Under the pieces are notes generated by a model. That model saw only the letters and a list, made by a program, of their open reading frames with translations, searched no databases and was not told where the DNA came from. This document shows positions 46,104 through 56,960 of a stretch of 64,000 nt of DNA, one piece after another. The position numbers and the translations under genes were made by a program. Source of the stretch: Ophioderma brevispina (Eukaryota > Echinodermata > Ophiuroidea > Amphilepidida > Ophiodermatidae); contig JAMKCH010012782.1 of the NCBI GenBank assembly GCA_023653785.1, positions 1-64,000 of the forward strand. The letters are read 5' to 3'. Within the stretch, counting starts at the first letter, position 1. Each line of letters opens with the position of its first letter.

Positions 46104-46240
46104 TTGGGGAAAATTCACCTCAAATAGGGTCATGTGATCTCACAAAAATTCCTATTCTTAACACATAAACCCCCTGATTCTACGGCTCATTTTGCCCAAC
46201 AAAGCGCAGAAGTTTAGCATGATCATAAAAGGTCTTAACA
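46104..46240 (+). repeat. Block M, copy 2
   Basis: Inverted counterpart of 30360-30510. Directly follows the hairpin at 45700-46035 and a tRNA-like string (46053-46080). Confidence 0.7.
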
Positions 46241-46244
46241 TTTG

Positions 46245-49190
46245 AAACACTCTTAGCCCTAAGCACTGACATGCGTTTGGAAGAGTACAGTATAGGCACA
46301 TTGCAATGCATTATGGTATTGGTTCAAGCTAGCCCCAGACACATCTGTTTGCTTGCGACTTATCACCCATAACAGGTATCAATGCAGAGCAATGCCATTA
46401 GCTTTAAGGATAAACATTAGGAGTATTGTCTTTCTGGAACATCTATCGATAAGGAGCTACAAGACACTTTGGGAATTCAAAGCTCACTCTGTAGAACAAA
46501 ACACGAAGCGCATTTACAGTCAAAAGCGAATTGGTACATTTGGAACTGTATTTTTGGTGAAAATTACATAAACATCTTGTAACCAAGGTTTTCTAAATCA
46601 AATTGTGTGAAGAGTCCAAAAATCATGTGTGTCATTTTTTAAAGTGTATTCTTGGATGTATTCTAGGGGGCAAGGGATTATACAAGGGTCAAAATATAAC
46701 AAGGGTCAACATGAGTTGTGAAAGTATTCCATTATGTTAGAATCTAAGGATGATCAGAAAAGGATAGTTAGCCCTTATGCTAGGGGGTTGTAGTTCAAGA
46801 GTTATAAAAACAGGGTCAAGGTCACATTGGAAGTAAAATTTCAGATTCTCAGGTTGTATTTTCAACAAAATGGTTCCATTGACTCTTGTTTTGTTTTCGA
46901 AGCAGTTTTTCAACTTATAAAAAAAATACATTGACTGAAAAGGAAGGCTTTTCACCATTGAATCACGACAGGACCTCCTTCAGTGTGGTAATAAATAAAT
47001 AAATCATCTGACCTTCTATTTTATGAGGGGCACCGGTTCACGTCTTATCCAAGACGCATTGTCAAACTTACTGATGGTATGGCGGCTTATCAGCATTGAC
47101 CTGTGACAAGCTGGTGGACATCATGGGTCGAAGAAGTTTGTAGTCATTGCGGAATCTTGTTGATCACTGGCGTGTAGGTCAAATGCGAATTCATCCACCT
47201 TGTTTTATAATTGAAATATATTAAATCCACAGCACTTTTTTATGTTTCAAACATTGCTTGTAATCCAAATAAAGGGAATTAATCTATTGAGTTTCGAATC
47301 TATACGAAAATCCTAATTTGACTCATTATGTATGTCTATTTTCTCGTTGCACCTTTAGCTAGATATTGAACGCGCAACTATACAGGTACTCGAATTGGAA
47401 CTGTGAAAACGCTAGTGGTAAGAATAACGTAACCCTTCGAAAGGATTGTGGACAGCCGAAGCCATCTAAATTAGAACCTAAAACCAAAACTGAACAGTGA
47501 CAGAGGATTGGATCTTGATCCAGTGTGGGATAACCTACTAATTAATGACAACCTACACACAAGAGCATGGGCAGGAAGATAATTCTGTGACGTCATCTCA
47601 CTATGTGCTTATTTAAAGGTGCGACAAGATATTTTTGGCACCCATTATATTGTGTCATATGTAGTGCCTTCATATAGATAAGACACCCAATATATTTCTT
47701 ACCTTTATATTTGGCTACAGGAAATATGCCTTAAAAGTGAAACAAAATGTCAATTTTCATTACCTTAATTTAAATAAAACAAATAGGCTGAATTTTGTAT
47801 TTGCCTCCTATACGAAATGAAGAATTGCACAATTGTTGTACCAAAGAAATATTTTTTCAGCTAATCCTTTCACATGGGGAAATTCTGATAGAAGCTTCAC
47901 ATTAGTGCAAATTTGGTTTTTGCACATTGGAGTGACCTGTTATGTGACTCTCTTGTGCCAAAACCTTTAAGGTTGTATACAACTGTCATCATTAACTATT
48001 TTCTATGCTAATTTAAAGACAAATTAGTTCTTGTTTTCTTTTTTTGCATTGTTGATGAACCAGGTGAGTAAGATATTGTTCTAGTGATAAGTTTAATATA
48101 GCTCTTTATACTACCAGCATAACCACAATGCATTGACGTGTGAATTGTGATGGGCAAAGTTTAATGCCGGACTACGTTCTGTTACCATTTCTGGTTTGTT
48201 TGATTCCGTGGCTGTGTTTCTCCTCACTTCTTGGAAAAAGTACAAATCAAGACGATAATGTCCTTGGAGGCTTGACGCGTTTCTTGCACTGTAAATGTTT
48301 AATACCTAACATATTTAAGGATTATACATGTTTCTTATGTTAAATGCTAATATACGTTAGGATTTAATATAATCAAAACATTTTTGTCCATACGTTCTAA
48401 ACACCTTCATTTACAGTGTATCCACCGTCCCTCCCGTGTTTTGGAATCTTCCTTGAGCGGATAACAACATTTCCCGATTCGGATCTGGTTATGGTCTAAG
48501 GGGACATTTTGAACAAACGTATAATAGATTTACACACTTCTCATCGTGTTGAAGAGAAGGTTAGACCCTGGTCTTCCCACCAGCTGGCACGACTCACCGT
48601 GAGAACCGATCTCATTTTGCACCCGTTCAGCATAGAGTCCACATAATTTCTCGCTCATATCAAGTTTTATAATGATTGCCACATTGTACTTTCGCTATTG
48701 TGGCTACCTCGTCCTTGTAAATTAGTTGTCCATTGAATCTTATCGTTTGTTTCCTAAACACTGCCAAGTGTAATTCATTTGTTCTTTTTCCACTTCCACC
48801 TTCTGGTAAAGCGCTCCTTTGTGTCCTTATTGCACTAGGTCCCTATCATGACGTGGATCGGAAACTGTTTTTGGGATTTATATGAAGCAGCATACGATGA
48901 AACCCATTTCATAACCTCCCAAACACCGGTCATTCCTCCTGCTGATATTGCCATTGACCTAGTTCTAGAATCTTACCTTTCAATGAGGGATATATACCTG
49001 GCTGAATAAAGCACTACAATCCCTCACGAAGTCTTGACGCTAGACAGTTTCTGTGCAATATTATACGGAGGATAACCAATAGACTAGGGTACATGTCCTT
49101 CTATAGCGTTGTTTCGTATGCCCTGGACACAACCAAGTGTAAAATTCATATAAATTACTAAACGTATAAACGTCCTGTTCCCGCAAAGTA
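46245..49190. other. Unassigned 2.9-kb block
   Basis: No recognisable gene. A few AAGGTCA/GGTCAAGGTCAC strings (46685-46830) resemble the foldback arms at 39840 and 42490 but do not extend. The 67-codon plus frame at 48140-48343 has a hydrophobic stretch (LLPFLVCLIPWLCF) and nothing further. Confidence 0.4.
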
Positions 49191-49194
49191 AAAC

Positions 49195-49740
49195 TTGACA
49201 TTTTTTTTTGAAATGAAGTGCACCGCAATTTTCATTTCCCATAACAGTGACCAATGGATACACAGAGACTTCAGCAAACACTGGAGCTAAATATATTCAA
49301 TTATCGGCTCGGTATTTCGGTGGAGAAAAGTACTTCAGATGCCTTTTAATGCTGGGCAGAGGTGCAGGGCTTGTTGTTATATTTCTCGCAATTGAAGATT
49401 CTAAGTTGTTATCACCTCTCTGATTTAGGCAAAGTATTTTCTCAGACCGCAAGCACAAAAGACTTAATCCTCATTACGAATGTTAAGTTAAATCTTGAGC
49501 TTCTTACAGTGCCGTGTTCAATAAACTTTGGCCGTATTTTCATCATTTATTCGCCCAAAGGAAGAAACACGACCAAAAATCATGCCCAAAACAAGTTGCT
49601 GGGCAAGCTGTGACCTAACAACTTTGATGCCAGAACCAAAAACCGCTAACCATTGCGTAACTTCGTTTCTATTCAATTTACGCGATTAGAAAGCTTAGTG
49701 TCCAAACTACCTATATTATAATGTAAGCTGGTGAGTTATT
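49195..49740 (+). repeat. Block E, copy 4 (diverged fragment)
   Basis: Matches 22690-23150 and 37690-38160: CAGTGACCAA(T/C)GGAT, ACTTCAGAT, GTTATCACC, TTCATCATTTATTC, GGCAAGCTGT(A/G)ACCTAAC, GCCAGAACCAA, TTTCTATTCAATTTAC. More diverged than the other three. Contains the left palindrome arm only. Confidence 0.7.
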
Positions 49741-50085
49741 GTGAAAGAGGACGGGATTTTGTTACTCAACCCGAAAAATCGTGGAGTGATTGGAGTGATA
49801 ACACTGAACTTTCAAAATGCGTAGCATAACAATGGCTCCGCATACAGGGGCAGTGTTGAATATCTTAGCTCATGGTTTGCCGGAAAGTCTAACATATCTA
49901 TTAGTCATGATGTGGGAAAGAAAAAGAAAATTGGGGTGAAATTTATGTCCATTTTCAAGGCAAAATGTGTCAGTTATATGATTTATGAGTTATTGTGAAT
50001 TTACACTTGGGTTTCCCTACCCCCTTAGGGGCACTACGAATTCTTGTTATACAGTGGTTATTTGGTCGACGTTTTTATAGTCTAA

Positions 50086-50560
50086 ATACCTCAGGCAAGC
50101 AAGAGAGTTGTGTAGTCTACGCCACGTTTCCAGTGTTCATAAAATGACCTTCCCCATGATCACTTAACCTGTAACAAGGATTTAGTATCCGTTGTGGGGT
50201 CTTTCGTCACCCCTGTGTCTCTTATTTGCGCGATGCCACTTTCAATTGTTATTTTTTATTTCCGTTTGTTTGGTGATTGTTTATAATAATGTTCTATTTT
50301 TGAAGATTTAAAACTATGTCAATCAATACATTGGTTCCACGTGGAATCGCGAAACGTTTGTTTCCGACAGATGACACCCATTTCGTAGCCTCAAATTCAC
50401 CCATTTGTAGCCTCAAATTGCCTCAGGCAAGGCATAGCTGGAGGAATAGCAACGCCTTCTTTGTCGTCTCGTGGAGTAAAAGTATATTTACCCCGTTTCC
50501 AGTGTTCATAAGACGATCTTCACCATGGCCACACCGCGTGAACACGGGACCCGGGCTTGG
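50086..50560 (+). repeat. Diverged direct repeat pair
   Basis: CCTCAGGCAAG(C/G) and then CGTTTCCAGTGTTCATAA(A/G) with ACCTTCCCCATG/TCTTCACCATG occur at about 50090-50160 and again at 50412-50527. The 96-codon plus frame at 50316-50606 spans the second copy and is not supported as a gene. Confidence 0.6.
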
Positions 50561-52355
50561 TTTTTTGATCACCCTGTCAAAGCAGCAGCAGAGCAGAAAT
50601 TTGTAGGGTTTGTGAAAAAACCGGTCTATATTAAAGTCACTTGATATCCGGAAATAAATTATGGTGTGCTAATTGTTTATGGTACGAAACACAAGAATGA
50701 CGGCAGTTGCAGAGTTAATATCTGTGGAAAAAGTCATCATCCAATTAATCATTAATTAGGAATTTTTTAAAGGAAGCGATTAGCTAATTATCGGCAATTC
50801 AATCATTGTCAACGAGGACATTTAATTCAATCAGTCAGTCGTATTATGATCATTTCCAGGAACGGGAACTTCTTTAAGGGGACGCTTTTCTGGCTTAGTT
50901 CTTATTATCTTTTTATAATTTCTTATCGAATTGGTGATGTTTAAATATTTTTACCGGGAAAGAAAATGGGGTTATAAACATCAATTTCGGAATTTAGCCA
51001 GTTTGAGCAATGATAATTATATAAATATTAATGGCACACAAAAATCACTAATGGATGTTATGTTGCAATAACGTGCTGGAGAATCTCTAAGGTAATAACA
51101 TGGAAACGCCGTCACCAAGTTGTTACTATTACACGGTGTATTATAAAGAAATGAGGTTCTCCCATGAAGAAGGTCCTAGCTTACACCTTAACATACAAAT
51201 AAACCGCGACTTTGTAAACGAGGCTATTGGTCCAGTGCAAAACAAAATGACAATAACGTTTCATGCATAATAACGTATACCGGATTGTTTCGCGAATTCG
51301 GTGCGGTTCCCTTGCTTGCACGAACGCGGAATTCTTCTTCATGGGTTCCTATGTGGGTGCTTTTGGGCTTTACAAAGATTGTATTTACGGCTACTATACT
51401 ACATGCTTGTTCCAAATGCAAAATGACTGATTCTTATGAGTCTTCATTGTATAAAACGAATTGTCCAATAAAATCACGAAAATGCGTAAACACGTTGCTC
51501 TACACATCAACATCACGTTATTTTTTCCACTTCCCTCTCCTCTGCCGAATCCCCGGTACTTCGTCATTTTCTGAGAGGAGGGAACTTCGGCCCCGGGTGT
51601 TTCGGCACAACAAAGACAATTGCCGGTGAAGCTCCGTCCAATCATAAGATGCTGTAATTCATGACACCTATTCCAGAAATTTAGCAGGACTGACCAGAAC
51701 ATCTCATACCTTGAAATTTTAGTATGTGGAAAAATCGCAAAGATATATTTTGGCAATTGAATCGATGAACACTTCAACAATGTACAAGTTTATTTCTATA
51801 TAATCTCTCCATTTATAACTTAGGCTTGAAAGCAAATCCCTTGAAAGAATTTTAGGGTTGAAATCAAACTACTCATTTTGTTTGTTGGTTTTTCCCTCCT
51901 AAAGACATAATAGAACAAACTCTTTAAAAGAAGTTCTAAATGGTAGCAATAGTGAAAGATCGGTGCTAAACTTATAGACTTGGTGGCCTAAAGAACGTGG
52001 TTCACATCAAAGTCAAGTGGCATATTTTTTGTTTAAATTGTATTTGTTAGTAATGCTTTCAAACTGCATGGAAGACTTTTTTCTCGCCCTTATTTTAATT
52101 TACGGGCGTTTATAAGTTAATTCAATGTAAAGGAATACTGATTAAATCCTAATACCTAATTGAATGCCAAAGAACCTCAATAGAGGACAACGGGTCAATA
52201 GCCGTGACAAACCAATATTTTGCTGTACTAAAAATTTTTAAAAATAAATTAACAAAAAAGGTCAATTACCACAGACATGATTGCTTACAGACTCCATGTG
52301 ATTGGTCGACAAGATTCCGTGTGCGCAAAATTAATTTCTGTATTACGTAAGATTT
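50561..52355. other. Unassigned; long antiparallel ORFs of unknown meaning
   Basis: A 128-codon minus frame (51394-51780) overlaps a 114-codon plus frame (51285-51629). The minus frame is Cys-rich in the middle (CLCCAETPG) but matches no family I recognise. Overlap on opposite strands makes at least one spurious; both may be. Confidence 0.3.
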
Positions 52356-52445
52356 GTGCGTGGGTCAGTGGTTAGAATGTTGACTTAGTCCGATAGTCAT
52401 CTTGGGTTTCAACCCAGCCTGAGCCCCATCATTTTGTGTCCTAAA
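52356..52445 (+). mobile_element. tRNA-like SINE head
   Basis: GTGCGTGGGTCAGTGGTTAG (A box TGGGTCAGTGGTTAG) followed by TTGGGTTTCAACCCAG (B box region) and GAGCCCCATC. Promoter spacing is right for RNA polymerase III; the acceptor stem pairing is poor. Body length and tail are not determined. Confidence 0.65.
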
Positions 52446-52814
52446 ATCCAGGGTTAAGGGTTTTGACGTGTTAGTGAACTACTCGATAAAATGTTCCAGA
52501 TTCACATATATGGTCTTTACAACGGTGCTGATTACGAATCTGAAAAAAATGGGGTCCCCACCGACTTATAGATTTTTTAGCTATAGCCAAAGCAAAAAGG
52601 GTTATGTTTGTCCACATTTTTAAACCACGCAAGTCTATGGGAACAGTCAAATTTGACATGTGGGAATCGCCCTACAAAATAAAACCTTCTCCGATATTTT
52701 TTGTAATTCTCAATATGTTGGAAGTTCCGATGTCGTTCTCAAATTTTGAAATACAAATGGGGGTCACCGACTTACTTTTCCATTAAATGCGCTAAAACAC
52801 CTCAAGTTTTAGTC
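52446..52814. other. Unassigned
   Basis: Small frames on both strands overlap (62 codons minus, 60 and 72 plus). Phrases such as GGGGTCACCGACTTA and GGGGTCCCCACCGACTTA at 52551 and 52758 face opposite ways as a possible short inverted or direct duplication. Confidence 0.35.
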
Positions 52815-53060
52815 TTTTTAACAATTTGGGCGCCTCGTTGGGCCGAAAGAAAAGTTTCGGGCACACGCGTACGCAGCAAGGCAGTGAACGCGTGCGTAGA
52901 GGATGCTCGGCTGAAAGCGGGCGTAGCGGACTCGCGAATTGCGCCGATTTGTTTTTTGTTTTAATTCTCGAGCGAATAACGCACATAAAACGCACAGAGA
53001 TCCACGTTATCTGCGCGTGGAACTTCGCACCGGGGGGGTGGGGGTGGGGGGTGGTGCTTC
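52815..53060. promoter_or_regulatory. CpG-dense island-like patch
   Basis: About 250 bp with many CG dinucleotides (GCGCCTCG, CACACGCGTACGC, GAACGCGTGCG, AGCGGGCGTAGCGG, GCGCGTGG) in an otherwise CpG-poor AT-rich window, ending in a G run (53032-53060). It could be a promoter-associated patch, an unmethylated element, or a horizontally different insert. Three overlapping frames have no recognised domain. Confidence 0.35.
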
Positions 53061-53169
53061 AAACTGCAAAGTCTTTCTTTTGCCGCCGACAGTTGGTGCT
53101 AAATTGAATGCTCAAAGCTCAAACAGCTTGTGCGCGTAAACAGATCACGAGCTGGGGGGGGGGGTCGTG

Positions 53170-54104
53170 GGACGCCGCGTTAAAGGCTGACTCATAGATT
53201 TTCCCGATGATGCGCCCTCAATTTTTCTAACAAAAAACTTGTCACATACTAAATCACTGTGTAAATAGCTATCTCAATCGGGTGTGCCTGCATACATACA
53301 ATCAGAACATAGACCTTCTAAACATTTAACAATACGTGGCAAGTCTCTGTGTCTGGCGTTAAAATTTCGTAGAGGGAAAACCGTTGGGATGTTGAAGACA
53401 CAAATAAGCAGAACCGTCTGGAATATTAATTTTTTGTATACATATATTATTTACTTTAAAACTTTTTATTTGAAATGGAGGTGTTGTTACTAAGTGGCGG
53501 TCAGGGAAGAGGTGGAATGACGTGGTTATGACATATTTTAACGTTTAACGAAGCGCCTCTATTGGATCTTTAGTTACGGTGGATGACGCTGTAAAGGTCG
53601 ACTGTTATGAATTCAATTATCAAGTCACGAAAAACTCCCATTGCCAATGGTTACGTCAGAGTCGACACGTAATAGCGCCAAAATTATTGGACAACGCGTA
53701 GCACAATATGTAGGGGCGGCACTATAATGTACTTCACACTCTCACTTCTCAGCGGACATCGGTCTTTATAAAGGAAGTCTGCATCATAAGTAGATATTTA
53801 TTCTCACCTTTCTTGTTTCCATTCTATCCTAACGAATTGGCAAAACTAACGTACACAACCAAACTGATGTTAAAACACCGGGAAATTAAAGAAAGACAAA
53901 ACCTTGAAAGGGTGAACAAAACCGCTTTATTTAGAAACGATAAGTGAAGCTAAGTACCATTACTTGAATTCCTATGGCAAATGGCGTTATTATTAATCAC
54001 TGGCTTTACGGCTTAAAATAATTTCCTTTCTCCTGTTATTATTATTATTTTATTTGCGGCATAAACAAAAGGGCAAAAACTACACATACAAAAAAATAAC
54101 AAAA
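53170..54104. other. Unassigned
   Basis: Ordinary AT-rich sequence with a small (TTA)n tract at 54037-54054. No partner seen. Confidence 0.4.
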
Positions 54105-55773
54105 TACATACATCTCGTTAATACTGATTTTTTCTTCTTTGCAGACATAACGCGCAATACGTGATCCAAACATTGATATGATTTATTCAACCAAGACAAA
54201 AAAAAAATAATCTATGTTCCTCCATACCTTTACCCTTGTAAACTATACTTTGTTACTAAATTCCACGAATATTCTTCTTTAAATCTTTGATTTTGAATTT
54301 CAAAACGTAATGTAGAAGAAAAAGATAACACTTTATCATCATATTTCCAATATAAATCGTCACAAAGCTCTAAACAAACAATCGTAATAGCATTTGGTAG
54401 AGATGATAATTCTTCGATAGTATCTCAGGCAGTCCTGTTTTCGGAAGTCTGTTAAACCCTCTCCTTCTTCAATTCCACCAATTAAGTGTCAAGAGGAGGC
54501 CTCACGTATGACTTATGATACTCAGCGGAACGTTACATAACAACAAAGTAAATCTGGTCTTACGATAAGAAATTAGGGCCTATGTTCAAATAACAAATGT
54601 AATAAAACACGCTTGATCAACGGTGTTGATATCTAAGCATAATGTGGATTAAAATATTCTAGTCTCATGCGCATTTTGGATTCCATTCTTCTTTCAACAA
54701 CCCGCCGTGCATTGGACCAGCTAGTCGTTAGTTTTTGAGCGAAACGAACTTGTGAAAGGAAATTACTTGGTCCTTTTCGTATGAATAGAAGTACCTTTTC
54801 CTATTAGATTTTATGTTGAATGCGTGTACTACAGCAGAGACATGCATCAGCTTAAATTTATTAAAGCGAGGATATCAATCAGTTTAGGTATATCAGTAAT
54901 CTCAGGGCATTCCCTATAGATAGGAATTTTTCCCAACAGATTTTTTGAATGATGGAAATAATAAAAATATGATTTCTAGTTACAAGGTATGTAACATGTT
55001 GGTAACGTTGGAATATGCCGAATCCCCAATTCCAAAACCCAAAAAACAAGAAGACTTTGCTATTATTAGAATGCGAAATTCCGACTGCTATTTTCCTAAA
55101 GTACACAGGGGATCTTAGTACAGTATCTTTGTGGTTTTATTTGATGGCCATTTATTATCAAAACCTAATTTTAAAGGTATCGTAAACTCTATATGAGCTG
55201 GCATGAAAAACCGGTTAACGGTCTGTATTGCCACACTTTAGGAAAAGATGGCTAACTGTTAGTTCTGGGACTCTGCATAGAAATAGTTGACCTTCAGTTA
55301 CTAAAAATACACTTTGATACACTCATAATGCGTGGTAGTTGTATAAAAAAGCGGCGTTGAAGAAAAATAAATCACAAAAACACTTCATGTCTGATATTAA
55401 ATCAGAGGAAGGAAGGCAAAAGAAAGACAAAGAATGCAGGGCAGTAAAATGAAAGAAGGGCAGTAAAAATGAAAAGATCAGCAGAAAGAGTGTAGTAACA
55501 GAGAGAGAAGGGGAGGGAAGTAAGAGAGGAGGGCGAGAAAAGACGCGTCCGCCTTGCAATTTTCCAAAGGTAGTCGAAATACAATGCCTCAAAGGAAAAA
55601 ATCCGAAATTTAAATATATATTCTCTAATTCGGAGACTCAAATTGATTACAAAAATTGGGAAAAAGTGGCTTTATAACTGTTACAAATGCAAGTATTATT
55701 TAAGATAAATACCTTGTGCTCTAAGGCGCTTTTCGCGCAAGTGGAATAGTAATTTTCGTGATTTTCTTACTTA
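54105..55773 (+). repeat. Block K, copy 1
   Basis: Collinear with 60875-62220 and 62310-63895. Landmarks: TTCTTCTTTGCAGACATAAC, TTTGATTTTGAATTTCAAAA, AGTATCTCAGGCAGTC, TTCTCATGCGCATTT, CTGATACACTCATAATG-like, AATAAATCACAAAAACACT, a purine-rich AGAGAGAAGG run, and TTCGCGCAAGTGGAATA at the end. The first landmark looks like a 3' splice site (pyrimidine tract and CAG) in all three copies. No conserved frame. Confidence 0.85.
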
Positions 55774-56843
55774 CAGGGTGTCCCAGAATGATTAGTACCC
55801 ATCGGATACCCAAAAGTTTTATTTTTTGCCATTTTTAAATTCAATAACAGTAGGTAAGCTGGTTTAATATCCAACTTCATTATACTGAACCTTTCATAGA
55901 ATTTTTGATCGTGAAAATCGGACTAACCGACAGTGACAATACACTCAATTGTGTTAGGGTGCTGCTTTCATCCATGGGCTAGTGCAAAAATGTAGTGTAC
56001 TTTTTTACCCTCTTCCTGCAAAGCTTTTTACAACATGCTTTAGTCCCTTCGGAGTGTTAGTTAAACACTCAGGACGTGTGATTGTGGGACCAATTAGAGA
56101 GATGTGGTCCTTCTTTTTCCTTCGATACCACAAATAGTTATAATATGCCCATTACGACTTCAAAATGGAATGTCATAAAACCTCGCTAGACATAAAAGCT
56201 CAGTGCTGCCACGACAACATTAGGCCTATTCTCTTTTGTACTTTTCTGTCGGTCAGAGTAAGCACTACAAAACCCTCTGTATTTTTATAAAAGCTGTCTT
56301 TTACCGTGATTTAGAGCCAAACCCAGCTTAAAAATCTGATAGTCCTAATATTTTGTTCAAAATTGAATTTCGCCCTATTGGTGCACTTGTGTTTTTCTGA
56401 ATTGACAATTATGTGCTGCCTAATGGGTCCTTTAATGTCACTGTGAAGCCATAAAGGGCATGCTGGTACTTATCTTGGTATCAGGAAAGATATGACCATA
56501 GCTATCTATTGGGAACCAAAATCAAAAGTAACAAGTGCTGCTTAATCAGAGATTTCTTCCAAATAGGAGAATGTTATGCAAAAAAGGCCTTGGTAAGTCG
56601 AGGGATAACACACACATGCATTTTTTCACTTTGCCCAAAGGATGAATCATCACCTCTAACACAATTGAGTGTATTTTCACTTGGTTAGTCCGATTTTCAC
56701 AATTCAAATTCTTATTGAAGGTGTTACGCGTATAATTGAAGTTGGGACATGAAACAGCTTACCTAAGGTTATGATTTTATATGGAAAAAAAATAAAAAAA
56801 TTTTGGGGGGTATCGAGGGGTAACTAATCATTGGGACACCCTG
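55774..56843. mobile_element. Tc1/mariner-type foldback MITE inserted in block K
   Basis: Terminal CAGGGTGTCCCA on both ends (inverted), flanked by TA (55772-55773 and 56844-56845). The arms match for about 190 bp (55774-55965 against 56650-56843), including CGGACTAACC and ACACTCAATTGTGTTAG. The spacer (about 680 bp) has no ORF. Block K copy 3 runs straight through the site (about 63885), an empty site. TA duplication fits Tc1/mariner mobilisation. Confidence 0.88.
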
Positions 56844-56845
56844 TA

Positions 56846-56960
56846 GTTTATAAGGTGTGTCTTGCCATTGTTGGTCTAATTATAGTTGTTGTTCTGTATG
56901 CAACCATTTCGTTTTCCCCTCTCCCCTCTTTTCCCATTATCGATACTGCTTGGTAAGGAA
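56846..56960 (+). repeat. Block K, copy 1, after the insertion
   Basis: GTTTATAAGGTGTGT, TTGTTGTTC(T)GTATGCAA and CCCTCTCCCCTCTTTTCCC match 63888-64000. Confidence 0.8.

Noticed and set aside
46053..46130. tRNA gene or SINE head (TTAGCTCAGTGCTAG)
   Set aside because: A-box-like start only; no B box at the expected distance.
51394..51780. 128-codon minus ORF as a gene
   Set aside because: Overlaps a 114-codon plus ORF, has no recognised domain, splice context or repeat conservation; kept only as unassigned.
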